Positions 51,371-59,511 of a stretch of DNA of 64,000 bases are shown one piece after another (the stretch's first letter is position 1; every line of letters starts with the position of its first letter). The stretch covers positions 490,918 through 554,917 of the forward strand of contig JAVYKX010000001.1 in assembly GCA_038741495.1 (NCBI GenBank), read 5' to 3'. Position numbers and translations under genes: made by a program. Origin of the DNA: Thermofilum sp. (GTDB taxonomy: Archaea > Thermoproteota > Thermoprotei > Thermofilales > Thermofilaceae). The notes beneath the pieces are model-generated. The model made no database searches. It was not told the DNA's origin and was given only the letters and a program-made list of their open reading frames with translations.

Positions 51371-52276
51371 TCAACCCCCTGCGCCGATCCTGCCAGCTAC
51401 CTTTCCCACTTCCTCCACAGCTTGCCTGATCTTCGAGAGCGTGCTTTGAGGCGCGTCGCCGGACGGCACGTAGATGATCGGCACACCGTACTTGCTCGCC
51501 AGCTCGCTCGCCTTACGGCCCAAGGGGGTGTCCTCCCTCCCAGCCACCGAGACTATCAGGGCCACCTCCCCCCTGGAGAGAGCCCGCTCAACAGCCGCTA
51601 TGTCTTCGGGTGAAGCAGGGAGATCATGCTCCTTGATGAGCAGGTACTTTACTCTCACCCCCATCCACTCTACAGCGTACTGAACCACAGGGGATAGAGC
51701 GACAGCTGATGTGTTGAGCCGCGGAGCCTGAAGCATCAGCCTGGCCACCTCCTCCTCGACAGCCTTCTCCCGCGCTCTGTACACTTCGGCGCAGCCCGGC
51801 CGAAGCTTCACCATCGCTTCGACCAGGAGCTTCAGGAAAACTCTGAAGTTTTCAGGGTCGTAGATAGGCATGTGGAGGTTCGGTAGCCCGGTTGCAGGGT
51901 TCTTAGCTATCCTCAAGCCCGGAAGCTCTGGGATGACTACGAGCACCCCTTCAAGCTCTCCCCTGCTCGCCATTTCAGCGATTCTCTCCTCGAAGGGCGC
52001 GTGGCCCGTCGAGACGATGAGGTTGCTGCTCTTCAGGAGTTCTACATCCTTCGGCGAAAGCTGGTACTCATGAGGGTCCACGCCCGGCGGCGCGATCGAA
52101 ACGACAGCATCACCCTCGCAGAGAAGCGCTTTCACGTCCTCGTAAAGCGAGGGGAAGGTCACAGCGACCCTGAGTCCCCCCACCCCCTCTCGGGGCGGTG
52201 GCGGCGCGAGGTAGAGGAGCAGGCTCAGCGCTACTGCAGCTGCAGCTAGCACTGCGAGGAGTACCCTTTTTCTCAT
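51371..52276 (-). CDS. ZnuA/TroA-family metal-binding protein, membrane-anchored
   Basis: 301 aa. A single hydrophobic segment (about 4-24) anchors or exports it, followed by a Pro-rich linker. Possible metal ligands are His residues in DPHEYQLS, TGHAPF and NLHMPIYDP, the TroA/ZnuA pattern, without the His-rich loop of zinc-specific proteins. It is transcribed divergently from the ATPase and permease. Metal could be zinc, manganese or nickel. Confidence 0.85.
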   Translation of the reverse strand: MRKRVLLAVLAAAAVALSLLLYLAPPPPREGVGGLRVAVTFPSLYEDVKALLCEGDAVVSIAPPGVDPHEYQLSPKDVELLKSSNLIVSTGHAPFEERIAEMASRGELEGVLVVIPELPGLRIAKNPATGLPNLHMPIYDPENFRVFLKLLVEAMVKLRPGCAEVYRAREKAVEEEVARLMLQAPRLNTSAVALSPVVQYAVEWMGVRVKYLLIKEHDLPASPEDIAAVERALSRGEVALIVSVAGREDTPLGRKASELASKYGVPIIYVPSGDAPQSTLSKIRQAVEEVGKVAGRIGAGG

Positions 52277-52302
52277 ACAGGTCGAGGATCATTCTTCTCG
52301 AG

Positions 52303-52410
52303 GGATATAAATCTTGTGCACACCTTCTCGGGAAAGCCTTCCCAGAGCTGTGCACAGAAGGTAAGGTTTATACGTGATCCCGCCAGTTAGCAATGTGCCT
52401 GGTGTGCACA
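52303..52410. promoter_or_regulatory. Divergent znuA/znuCB promoter region with three TGTGCACA boxes
   Basis: Perfect 8-bp palindrome TGTGCACA occurs at 52315-52322, 52349-52356 and 52403-52410. The first abuts the znuA TATA (minus strand, AGATTTATATCC, about 52302-52313), the second precedes the znuC TATA (AAGGTTTATAC, about 52361-52371), and the third overlaps the likely znuC start. Such spacing around both TATA boxes is what a metal-dependent repressor operator would look like. Confidence 0.6.
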
Positions 52411-53147
52411 GCCCGTCCGTAGCTGTTGAAGAAGTCTCGTTCGCCTACGACAGCGACGCGATACTCGCGGGTGAGAGCTTCAGCATAGCGGGGCCAGGCC
52501 TCGTCACAGTGCTGGGGCCGAACGGCTCCGGAAAAACGACGCTGTTCAAGCTGATACTCGGTATCCTGAAGCCCTCGAAGGGCCGCGTCCTGCTCAACGG
52601 GGAGGATGTGACGGGCGACCCCGTAAGAGCTGGTGTGCACGCGAGCTACGTCCCGCAGCTCTCAGCGGTGAGGAAGGATATCCCGATGACGGGTCTAGAG
52701 GCTGTAGAGGCGGCGATCGCTACACGCTTCAAAGGCTCGGAGCGTGCCGCGCGGGCGCTCGAAGCGCTAAAGGCTGTGGGGGCTGAGAGCCTCGCCTCTA
52801 AGAGGCTGAGCGCGATGAGCGGCGGCCAGCTGCAGCGCGTGCTGATTGCCCGGGCGCTAGCCAGGAGCACTCCCATACTCCTCATGGATGAGCCTCTCTC
52901 CGGCATCGACCCTAGGGGGAGGGAGGGCTTAGTGGACCTCATAGCGGAGCTGTCTAAGAGCAAGCTGGTTCTCGTCACTACTCACGACCCGGTGCTGTTC
53001 CTCAGCAGGAGCAAGACCATCATCGTGTTTAACAGGGGGGTTAAGGCGGTGGGGAGCCCGAGAGACGTCTTCAAGCTCGACCTCCTCAGAGCTGCCTACG
53101 GGTCGGACGTCCTCCTGATCGAGAAGTGCCTGCACGTGGTGGCGTAG
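52395..53147 (+). CDS. Metal ABC transporter ATPase (ZnuC-like)
   Basis: About 250 aa; GTG 52395 or 52404 fits the TATA distance better than the earlier GTG at 52374, because the predicted start point is about 52393. Walker A GPNGSGKTTLFK, signature MSGGQLQRVLIARAL, Walker B ILLMDEPLSGIDPRG, switch His in VTTHDPVLFLS. Manganese/zinc/iron importer type. Its stop is followed directly by the permease start. Confidence 0.9.
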   Translation: MPGVHSPSVAVEEVSFAYDSDAILAGESFSIAGPGLVTVLGPNGSGKTTLFKLILGILKPSKGRVLLNGEDVTGDPVRAGVHASYVPQLSAVRKDIPMTGLEAVEAAIATRFKGSERAARALEALKAVGAESLASKRLSAMSGGQLQRVLIARALARSTPILLMDEPLSGIDPRGREGLVDLIAELSKSKLVLVTTHDPVLFLSRSKTIIVFNRGVKAVGSPRDVFKLDLLRAAYGSDVLLIEKCLHVVA

Positions 53148-53957
53148 ATGCTGGCCACGTACATCGATCCGCGCTGGGTTCTCGTGATGCTGGGGAGCGC
53201 TGCCGCCTTCGGCTCCCTAAGCCCGCTAATCCAGGCGAGAAGGCTCAGCTACTTCGCCGCATCGCTGCCGCACTCCGCTCTCCTCTCGGTCACGCTCGGG
53301 TACATAGCCTCCGTAGCGGTCGGGGGGCACCCGGCTCTCTGGGCCGTAGCCTTCAGCCTGCCGCTCTCAGCCATGCTCATGTACTTCGTCCACAGGGGTG
53401 TCAGCGAGGATAGCGCGACCTCGGCTTTCGTGGCCTTCACCGTCTCCGGGAGCGTGGCTGCGGTCTACTACGTTCTCACGAACTACCCGGCGAGAGTGAG
53501 CCTGTGGTCCTACATCCTCGGCGACCCGCTGCTGTCCACGTGGGAGGATGCGGCCATAGCGGCCGCCATGGGGGTTCTCACGGTGGCTCTGACGAGCAGG
53601 CTCATCCTCGTAGAGGTCAGCATAGGGATGGATAGCGAGTTCGCGGCATCCTCGGGGATCAAAGTGAACCTGCACAACTACCTTCTCGCTTCCCTGCTGA
53701 CGGTGACCGCGGTCGGCCTGCTGAAGATCGTGGGCTTCGTCCTAGAGCACGTCGTGCTCCTCATGCCCGGTGCAGCCGCGGCAATCATCGCGAGAAGCGC
53801 GAGAGAGTTCTATCTGCTGAGCGTAGTGTTCTCGCTCTCGGCGAGCGCTCTCGGGCTAGCCCTCTCCATCCTGCTGAACATCGCGCCAGCAGCGATGACG
53901 GGCTTCGTGCTGCTCGCCTTCTACCTCGCAGCACTCGCGCTGGGTGGTGGGAGGTGA
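53148..53957 (+). CDS. Metal ABC transporter permease (ZnuB-like)
   Basis: 269 aa, about eight hydrophobic segments in the ZnuB/TroC pattern (FASLPHSALLSVTLGY-type region near the start and LLMPGAAAAIIARSAREF late). Overlaps the NikR-like gene by 4 nt, so transporter and regulator are coupled. Forms a homodimer in the membrane. Confidence 0.9.
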   Translation: MLATYIDPRWVLVMLGSAAAFGSLSPLIQARRLSYFAASLPHSALLSVTLGYIASVAVGGHPALWAVAFSLPLSAMLMYFVHRGVSEDSATSAFVAFTVSGSVAAVYYVLTNYPARVSLWSYILGDPLLSTWEDAAIAAAMGVLTVALTSRLILVEVSIGMDSEFAASSGIKVNLHNYLLASLLTVTAVGLLKIVGFVLEHVVLLMPGAAAAIIARSAREFYLLSVVFSLSASALGLALSILLNIAPAAMTGFVLLAFYLAALALGGGR

Positions 53958-54340
53958 CCAGGAAGAAGAGGTTCGGCGTATCGCTTGACAAGGAAACGTT
54001 CGAGCTGCTCGACGGGGTCGCGAAGGGGCTGGGGGTAGACCGCTCGAGGCTGATCGCGCTAGCCACTAGAGAGTACCTGGCAGGGCAGCTGCACTTCACC
54101 AGGCCTCACGAGTGCGAGGGAGTGCTGATCCTCAGCTACTCTTCAAGCGATAAGAGCGAGGTTGACGAGCTTCTCGAGAGCAGCGGGCCGCTCATCGTGA
54201 GCCGCTCCCACCTGCACACCAAGGCCGGGTGCTGCGTCGAAATGCTCTACGTCCGGGGCCCCTCGGACTCCATCTGGAACCTCCACGCGAGCGCTAACAA
54301 AGTCTGCAAGGAGTGCCGCTACGTGCCGGTCTGCCTCTAA
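53954..54340 (+). CDS. NikR-like metalloregulator with altered metal site
   Basis: 128 aa, GTG start. N-terminal RHH domain (KKRFGVSLDKETFELLDGVAKGLGVDRSRLIALATREYL, cited in part) and ACT-like C-terminal domain. Aligning spacings with NikR, His86, His88 and Cys94 (SHLHTKAGCC) keep three of four nickel ligands, but the place of E. coli His76 is Glu75. Extra cysteines (CKECRYVPVC) end the chain. It sits inside the znu-like operon, so zinc, manganese or cobalt sensing is more likely than nickel. Confidence 0.78.
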   Translation: MTRKKRFGVSLDKETFELLDGVAKGLGVDRSRLIALATREYLAGQLHFTRPHECEGVLILSYSSSDKSEVDELLESSGPLIVSRSHLHTKAGCCVEMLYVRGPSDSIWNLHASANKVCKECRYVPVCL

Positions 54341-54364
54341 CCCGCGGAGCCCAAGCTCCGCGGG
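54341..54364 (+). terminator. Strong hairpin directly after the NikR-like gene stop
   Basis: CCCGCGGAGC CCAA GCTCCGCGGG: perfect 10-bp stem with a 4-base loop, starting at the base after the TAA. It is not followed by a T-rich run, which archaeal terminators normally need, so it may protect the 3' end or slow RNA polymerase, not act as an intrinsic terminator. The rest of the gap to 54475 holds no gene. Confidence 0.4.
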
Positions 54365-54475
54365 CTAGCGGAACCCAAGCCTCTTCCACCCCGAAGTGTC
54401 CCTCACCCCTTCTCGCAGCGCACAGGGCGCGGTAAAGCTAATTAGCGGCTCCGCGCCCGAGAGGGGGGTGAGGAG

Positions 54476-54874
54476 TTGAAGAAGAGGATAGTTTTCCCAG
54501 CTGAGGAGAGCAGGGGCCTCGACTCGAGGCTCTCAGAGCACTTCGGGAGAGCCCCCTTCTTTATCGCTGTCGAGCTAGACGAGGACGGCAGCATCTCCGA
54601 GGTGGTAGAGAGGGCTAACAGAAGCGAGCACTTCGGGGGGTCGGGGCGCCCAGTAGATTTCGTGCTACAGCTCAAACCCGACGTCGTGGTTACCCACGAG
54701 ATAGGGCCCGGGGCGCTCAGCACCCTTAGGAGCGCGGGGGTTCTAGTCCTGAGGGCAGCTGGGAGCACAGTCAGGGAAGCTATCGAAGCGTACAAGCAGG
54801 GCTCCCTCAGGGAAGTGACAGAAGACTACAGCCACCACCATCACCACCACTTTCATCACCACCATCACCACTGA
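54476..54874 (+). CDS. NifX/NifB-domain protein with C-terminal poly-histidine tail
   Basis: 132 aa, TTG start directly after GGTGAGGAG. The NifX/dinitrogenase Fe-Mo cofactor-binding fold shows in IVFPAEESRGLDSRLSEHFGRAPFFIAVELDEDG (cited in part) and PDVVVTHEIGPGALSTL. The last 16 residues are DYS followed by six His, Phe and six His. Such tails bind nickel, cobalt or zinc, as in HypB or SlyD. Follows the metal transporter and regulator by about 135 nt. Likely a metal carrier or store, in or out of any cofactor pathway. Confidence 0.85.
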   Translation: MKKRIVFPAEESRGLDSRLSEHFGRAPFFIAVELDEDGSISEVVERANRSEHFGGSGRPVDFVLQLKPDVVVTHEIGPGALSTLRSAGVLVLRAAGSTVREAIEAYKQGSLREVTEDYSHHHHHHFHHHHHH

Positions 54875-54898
54875 GCTTGCGGAGCGCCCGCGGTCGCC

Positions 54899-56794
54899 TC
54901 AGGAGCGGTCGAGGGTGAACGGGTCGATACGCTCGCCGTAGCGCTGGCGCGCTTCCTCCAGCCTCCTCTTCTGCTCCTCGAGGATCCGGAAGAGTAGGGG
55001 AGGCGTGTCGGGTATGCCGCGGTATATCGAGTAGACGCGCTCTATTTTAGCGAGGTGCTGCGGCACCCTCACGGCGAAGAGCTCCCTGTAGAGCTCCTCG
55101 CTGAAGCTCTTGCCGAGAACCTCGTCGAAGAGCTTTCGGAGGTCCTCGTACACCGGGATGAGCCCGGCAGGCGTTCTAACGGCACCCAAGTCGCCGTGGC
55201 AGCGCAGCTCTATCCACTTCAGCCAAACCTTCTTGTCCAGCTTCTCGGTGAGGTAGCGGCCATCCCTACCCCTCAGGAAGTAGTTCACCGCGAAGATACG
55301 CGGCGCGGCTCTAAGCTTCTCAGCAAACCTGAAGTGCAGCTCCGTGAAAGCCCCGGGGGAGATCGAGAGGAAGTCGAGGATCGCGTAAGGGTTGAACTCC
55401 ATCTCCCCCGCCCTCCCGAGGACAGCCGCGGTACGCTCCGACTCCAGGGATGCGCCCATCGTTACGATACCGTGGAACCAGTCGAAAGCCTCCTGCACTG
55501 GAGGCCACGTGTCGGGATCCCTGCCGCCGAAAAGGAAGCCTGAGACGGGGACACCGGCCGGGTCGTCGATCGCCGGGTCTACGCTGCCCAGGTGCCGGAT
55601 GCTGACCGTGAACCGGCCGTTAGGGTGCGAGGGCAGCACCTCCCTCCCGCTCTCGTCGAGCTTTCCCGGCCACCAGGGGCCAGCGTAGTTCACCCCCCTC
55701 CGGGGGCTGCTGGGCTTGCCGCGCCACCAGACCTCGCCGTCCTCCGTCAAGAGGACGTTAGCGAAGATAACCTCGACGCTGGGGTCCGTCAGGATCCGGT
55801 ATATGTCGGGGTCGTCCCTCGGGTTCACGTCATCGATTATCCCGAACATCCCCACTTCCGGGTTGATAGCTCTCGCCACCCCGTCAACGCTGTGGATGAT
55901 CGCCAGGTCGTCTCCCACAACAGTGTCCGCGACCATCGCCGTGGAAGTCTTGCCGCAGCCCGCGGGGAAAGCGCCCGTGAGGTACGTCACCCTGCCCCCC
56001 GGGCCGCGCACCCCCACGATGAACATGTGCTCCGCGAGCCACCCCTCCCTGAAGCCCTTGTAGACCGCCAGCCTCAAGGCCAGCTTCTTCAAACCCACGG
56101 TGTTGCCCGCGTACTGGGTGTTCACGCTGTAGGTAGCGTTCCCCTCCAAGTCGATGTAGATTCTCCTCTTCTCGGTGCTCCGGCTCCACCCGTTCTCGTC
56201 CCTCTCGCCCGCGGAGTGCACGAAAAGCATGTACTCGATGTCAGCGCGCTCGGTGAACTCCTCGTAGCAGCTGCGGTACAGGATGTCCTCGCTGTGGATC
56301 ACGTAAGCCGAGTCGGTGATCTGCACCCCGTACAGCGAGAAAGGAGAGCCGCGGGGCCCGTAGAGGTAGAACGAGACGAACATCTCCTTCCCGCGCATAA
56401 CCCCCCGCATAAGCTCCGCGAGCTCCCGGAGGCCCGCAGCCCGGTCCATGGTGTTGATCAGAGGCACGCCGCGCCCTCCCGGCACCAGTATCCTCGTGTT
56501 CACCTTATCCCTAGCCAGGTCCCTGGGCCCGTCGAAGTGCACCGTGTGCAGAGGGATCCTGGACGGCAGCTCCTCACCCCTCTCCAGCGCCCTCCTCCTC
56601 ACGTACTCCCTGTCCGCAGGCGACCCCGTGTGGACGAAAAGCGAGCTGGGCTCAGCCACCGAAGCCACGATCGCCACGTCCCTCAGAAGCCTCTCGCTCC
56701 GAACGCGGAAGAGCCTCTCAACCTGCTCCCGCGGCTCCAGCCTCTCGAGAACACCCCGGTAGTCGTGGAGCTCGACCAGCCTCAAATCCCCCAC
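54899..56794 (-). CDS. pckG: GTP-dependent phosphoenolpyruvate carboxykinase
   Basis: 631 aa, GTG start. Phosphate-binding FPAGCGKTSTAMV contains the hyper-reactive Cys of GTP-type enzymes; the metal-binding VVGDDLAIIHSVDGVARAINPEVGMFGI region (cited in part) and the C-terminal AARVFAVNYFLRGRDG-like nucleotide loop agree. Converts oxaloacetate to PEP with GTP for gluconeogenesis, or runs in reverse. Stands alone. A TATA-like GATTTTTTAG lies about 30 nt upstream. Confidence 0.95.
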   Translation of the reverse strand: MGDLRLVELHDYRGVLERLEPREQVERLFRVRSERLLRDVAIVASVAEPSSLFVHTGSPADREYVRRRALERGEELPSRIPLHTVHFDGPRDLARDKVNTRILVPGGRGVPLINTMDRAAGLRELAELMRGVMRGKEMFVSFYLYGPRGSPFSLYGVQITDSAYVIHSEDILYRSCYEEFTERADIEYMLFVHSAGERDENGWSRSTEKRRIYIDLEGNATYSVNTQYAGNTVGLKKLALRLAVYKGFREGWLAEHMFIVGVRGPGGRVTYLTGAFPAGCGKTSTAMVADTVVGDDLAIIHSVDGVARAINPEVGMFGIIDDVNPRDDPDIYRILTDPSVEVIFANVLLTEDGEVWWRGKPSSPRRGVNYAGPWWPGKLDESGREVLPSHPNGRFTVSIRHLGSVDPAIDDPAGVPVSGFLFGGRDPDTWPPVQEAFDWFHGIVTMGASLESERTAAVLGRAGEMEFNPYAILDFLSISPGAFTELHFRFAEKLRAAPRIFAVNYFLRGRDGRYLTEKLDKKVWLKWIELRCHGDLGAVRTPAGLIPVYEDLRKLFDEVLGKSFSEELYRELFAVRVPQHLAKIERVYSIYRGIPDTPPLLFRILEEQKRRLEEARQRYGERIDPFTLDRS

Positions 56795-56955
56795 TCACCG
56801 CTTCAGCTTTCCGCGCATGCTAAAAAATCTTCAGCCGACTTTTTACTCGAGTAGCCTCGCAGCCCGCTTAAAAGTAAAGAGCTTTAACCAGGCCGGGCCT
56901 CCGAGGGCGCGCGGCGCAGAGCCTTAAAATACCTCCCCCGGCTTTAAGGGCGCTC

Positions 56956-58047
56956 GTGTACCGCTTCCGAGCGCTAGCCTACCACGCGCCGCTCCCCCGA
57001 GGCGACCTCGACAGCTACATCTCGCAGCTGAGGGTCGGCGAGGCCGGGGAGCTGGCGCGCGAGCTCTCCAAGAGGAGGGAAGTCTGGACGGTCCGCGCCG
57101 TCTCACCCCCCGCTCGCGAGGCTGCTGAAGCTCTCGGGGTAAGCCTCGAGAAGTACGTGGAAGCCTTCTACGAGGAGGCTAGGAGAACCGCGGGCTACGT
57201 AGCCTTCCCCCTCTCGAGCCTAGAGCCCAGCCTTCTCGCCGAGCTCGCGGCAAGCTACGAGCGAGCGTACTTCTCAGCGCCCTACAGCACCGCTCTCGAG
57301 AACGCGATCGTGGAAGCGCTGCGCAAGCTACCCGAAGAGGCAGGCTGGGCCGCTGGCTCCAGGTTCGCCGTAGCTTTCGGCGGAGCGCCCGTGACAGCCT
57401 ACTTCCCGGCCACCACGAGCGAAGGGGAGGGCTTCACCCTCAGCCTCCTCTACCCTAACCACGTCGCCGAGGAGCTCGAGAGAGGCAAGAGCCTGCCCGA
57501 AGCGCTGCGCAGCGTAGCGCTCGAAGCCTACAGGCTAGCCCACGAGGCGCGCGAGGCAGCAGGCTCGAGCCTGAAGCTGCTGGGCATCGACCTCTCCCTC
57601 TCGCCCTGGGAGAGGGAGAGCGTCGCAGCCCTCCTCGAGAAGCTCCTCGGGCTCCCCCTCTTCAGCCCCGGCACCCAGGGCGTGCTGCACCTAGTCAACA
57701 CAGCGCTCAGCAGCACCGCCTCCACGCTCGAAGCAGTAGGCTTCAACGAGGTAATGCTCCCTCTAGCAGAGGACGCGAGGCTCAAAGAGCTCGCCGCAGT
57801 CGGCCAGCTGAGGCTTCGAGACCTCGTCGCCGCCACATTCACCTGCGTTGCAGGCCTCGACATGGTCCCCATCCCCTCCACAGCCGAGGACTCCATCCTC
57901 AAAGGGTTGATGAGGGACCTCGCCGCAGCCCACGCCGTGAAGAACCGGAAGCTCGGAATGCGGCTCATCCTAGTAGACGCCGAGCCCGGCGAAGAAGTCG
58001 ACCTAGGAATGTTCGGCAAAACCCCCGTCCTCGACCCCCTCCAGTGA
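56956..58047 (+). CDS. DUF711 (UPF0210) family protein
   Basis: 363 aa, GTG start about 25 nt after a TATA-like CTTAAAATA. Motifs of the family: FGGAPVTAYFPATTSEGEG, SLSPWERESVAALLEKLLG, GFNEVMLPLAEDARLKELA, TCVAGLDMVPIPSTAEDS (cited in part). The structure of relatives is an alpha/beta barrel akin to glycyl radical enzymes without the radical; role unknown. Shorter than the usual ~450 aa, mainly in the N-terminal half. Confidence 0.82.
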   Translation: MYRFRALAYHAPLPRGDLDSYISQLRVGEAGELARELSKRREVWTVRAVSPPAREAAEALGVSLEKYVEAFYEEARRTAGYVAFPLSSLEPSLLAELAASYERAYFSAPYSTALENAIVEALRKLPEEAGWAAGSRFAVAFGGAPVTAYFPATTSEGEGFTLSLLYPNHVAEELERGKSLPEALRSVALEAYRLAHEAREAAGSSLKLLGIDLSLSPWERESVAALLEKLLGLPLFSPGTQGVLHLVNTALSSTASTLEAVGFNEVMLPLAEDARLKELAAVGQLRLRDLVAATFTCVAGLDMVPIPSTAEDSILKGLMRDLAAAHAVKNRKLGMRLILVDAEPGEEVDLGMFGKTPVLDPLQ

Positions 58048-58222
58048 GCACCGAGAGCAGGCAGAGCTGAGAAGCCGCGCAGCCCCAGGCCGAGACAGCA
58101 GCGTGAACCCACCCCAAGGCGCTCACTCCGAGATGCTGCCGGGGCAGAGCTCCCGCCCCAGAAGCTCAGCGAGCAGCTGCCGTAGCGCGGCGCCCCGCTA
58201 CCGGTCGGTTTATGGTGGATTA

Positions 58223-58244
58223 AGGTTATATACTTTTGTAACCT
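58223..58244 (+). promoter_or_regulatory. TATA box enclosed by an inverted repeat, AbiE promoter
   Basis: AGGTTA (58223-58228) and TAACCT (58239-58244) form perfect arms around ten bases that include TATATAC. It is about 25 nt before the toxin start. The layout suits autoregulation by the antitoxin. The rest of the gap 58048-58222 shows no gene. Confidence 0.5.
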
Positions 58245-58250
58245 AAGTCT

Positions 58251-58901
58251 GTGGAAATGGCTTCCAGGATCCCGCTCATCCGCATTTTGAGAGGAAAGAT
58301 GCTGCGGATAGCTGAACTCCAGGACGCTGTGATCGTGGAGCTTTCCAAGCACGTGGATTTCGTCCTGAGGGGTGGTACAGCTGTCTGGAGGGTGTACGGT
58401 GGTAAGAGGTTCTCTTACGACATAGACCTCTACTGCCCGCAGCCCGAGAGCATACCGGAGGTGCTCTCCAGGAGCTTCAACCTCCCCCACTCCAGCACGG
58501 TGCCCGGATACTTATACCTCCGCGTCAGCGATAGAGAAACTGTGGAAGTAGAAGCTGCACGCCCCTCAAGAGAGGTGGATGCAGTGGAGGCGGAGTACTG
58601 GCTCGTGGATGGGACGAAGCTGGTTGTCAGAGCCCTCTCCCCCTGCGCCCTGCTCGAGGAGAAGGCCTCAGCCTACCTCGACAGGCGTAAAGCTAGGGAT
58701 CTCTACGACGTCTACTACATGCTGGACTTCTGCGAAGACACGGAGAGAAGGAGGAGCGCCGCCCGACCCCTCCTCGCCGCGCTCGCCGAGCCGCCCGGGG
58801 ATTACAGCCTCCTGGACGAGCTGATCCTCGCCGGTAGGGCTCCCAGCTTCAAGACGGTTGTAGAGAAGGTGAGGAGAGCTGCCTCGCAGGAAGTACACTA
58901 G
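58251..58901 (+). CDS. AbiEii-type nucleotidyltransferase toxin
   Basis: 216 aa, GTG start. The nucleotidyltransferase signature is seen as FVLRGGTAVWRVYGGKRFSYDIDLY: GG, then a D-x-D metal site (cited in part). LVVRALSPCALLEEKASAYLDRRKARDLYDVYYML (cited in part) is the family's second conserved block with the Lys/Arg helix. Such proteins transfer nucleotides, for example to tRNA ends, and cause growth arrest. First of a two-gene cassette; unusual here is that the toxin precedes the antitoxin. Confidence 0.85.
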   Translation: MEMASRIPLIRILRGKMLRIAELQDAVIVELSKHVDFVLRGGTAVWRVYGGKRFSYDIDLYCPQPESIPEVLSRSFNLPHSSTVPGYLYLRVSDRETVEVEAARPSREVDAVEAEYWLVDGTKLVVRALSPCALLEEKASAYLDRRKARDLYDVYYMLDFCEDTERRRSAARPLLAALAEPPGDYSLLDELILAGRAPSFKTVVEKVRRAASQEVH

Positions 58902-58947
58902 GCAGCTGGAGCTGCTGCGCAGCTCGACACTCTTCACGTACAGGGCG

Positions 58948-59511
58948 GTGGAGTCGATCGTAGGGAGGAGCTACGCGAAAACCTTCATCTACAACCTGAA
59001 GAAGAGGGGAGAGGTCGTCGAAGTCTTCAAGGGAGTCTACTCCTTCAAGAAATCCCCCTACCTGGCGGTGAAAGCCCTACCGAAAGCCTACGTCGGGCTA
59101 GGCGCGGCCGCCTTCCTGCACGGAGCCTGGAACCAGGTGACAGCCGTGGTCATCCTCTCACCCTGCGTCTCGTCAACCGTGAGAGGTGGAGTGCGCGAGA
59201 TTGCAGGCTACAAGGTTATCCTGAGAAAGATCTCGGAGAAAATGTACTTCGGCTACACGTACATCCCTGTCGAGGAGCTGGGCGAGGAAGTGAGGGTTTC
59301 AGACCCCGAGAAGACGGCTATCGACCTAGTCTACTTCAAGCACCCAGCCCGCTACGAGATAGTACCCAAGCTGCTCGAAAAATCAAGCTGGGAAACGCTG
59401 AGCAACTACCTCAACATCCTCAGGGAAAGAGGGGTGAAAAGCTGGAGAAAAACCTCGAGAGAGCTGCAGGAGCTTCTCAGAGAGCAGCCGGCTCGCCGAG
59501 AGCAGCGGTGA
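58948..59511 (+). CDS. AbiEi-like antitoxin/regulator
   Basis: 187 aa from GTG 58948. The first residues are cut short: codons upstream in the same frame (58879-58947) encode a normal winged-helix start, TRQLELLRSSTLFTYRAVE, without ATG, GTG or TTG. CTG at 58879 lies six bases after GGTGA and would give MPRRKYTRQ..., overlapping the toxin gene. The rest has AKTFIYNLKKRGEVVEVFKGVYSF (winged helix, cited in part) and the AbiEi C-terminal domain with a conserved VSDPEKTAIDLV. Represses its own operon and blocks the toxin. Confidence 0.75.
   Translation: MESIVGRSYAKTFIYNLKKRGEVVEVFKGVYSFKKSPYLAVKALPKAYVGLGAAAFLHGAWNQVTAVVILSPCVSSTVRGGVREIAGYKVILRKISEKMYFGYTYIPVEELGEEVRVSDPEKTAIDLVYFKHPARYEIVPKLLEKSSWETLSNYLNILRERGVKSWRKTSRELQELLREQPARREQR

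Noticed and set aside
55592-56854. 420-codon open frame on the plus strand opposite PEPCK
   Set aside because: It is the complement of a strongly conserved gene in GC-rich DNA, with His/Pro/Arg-rich low-complexity sequence and no domain.
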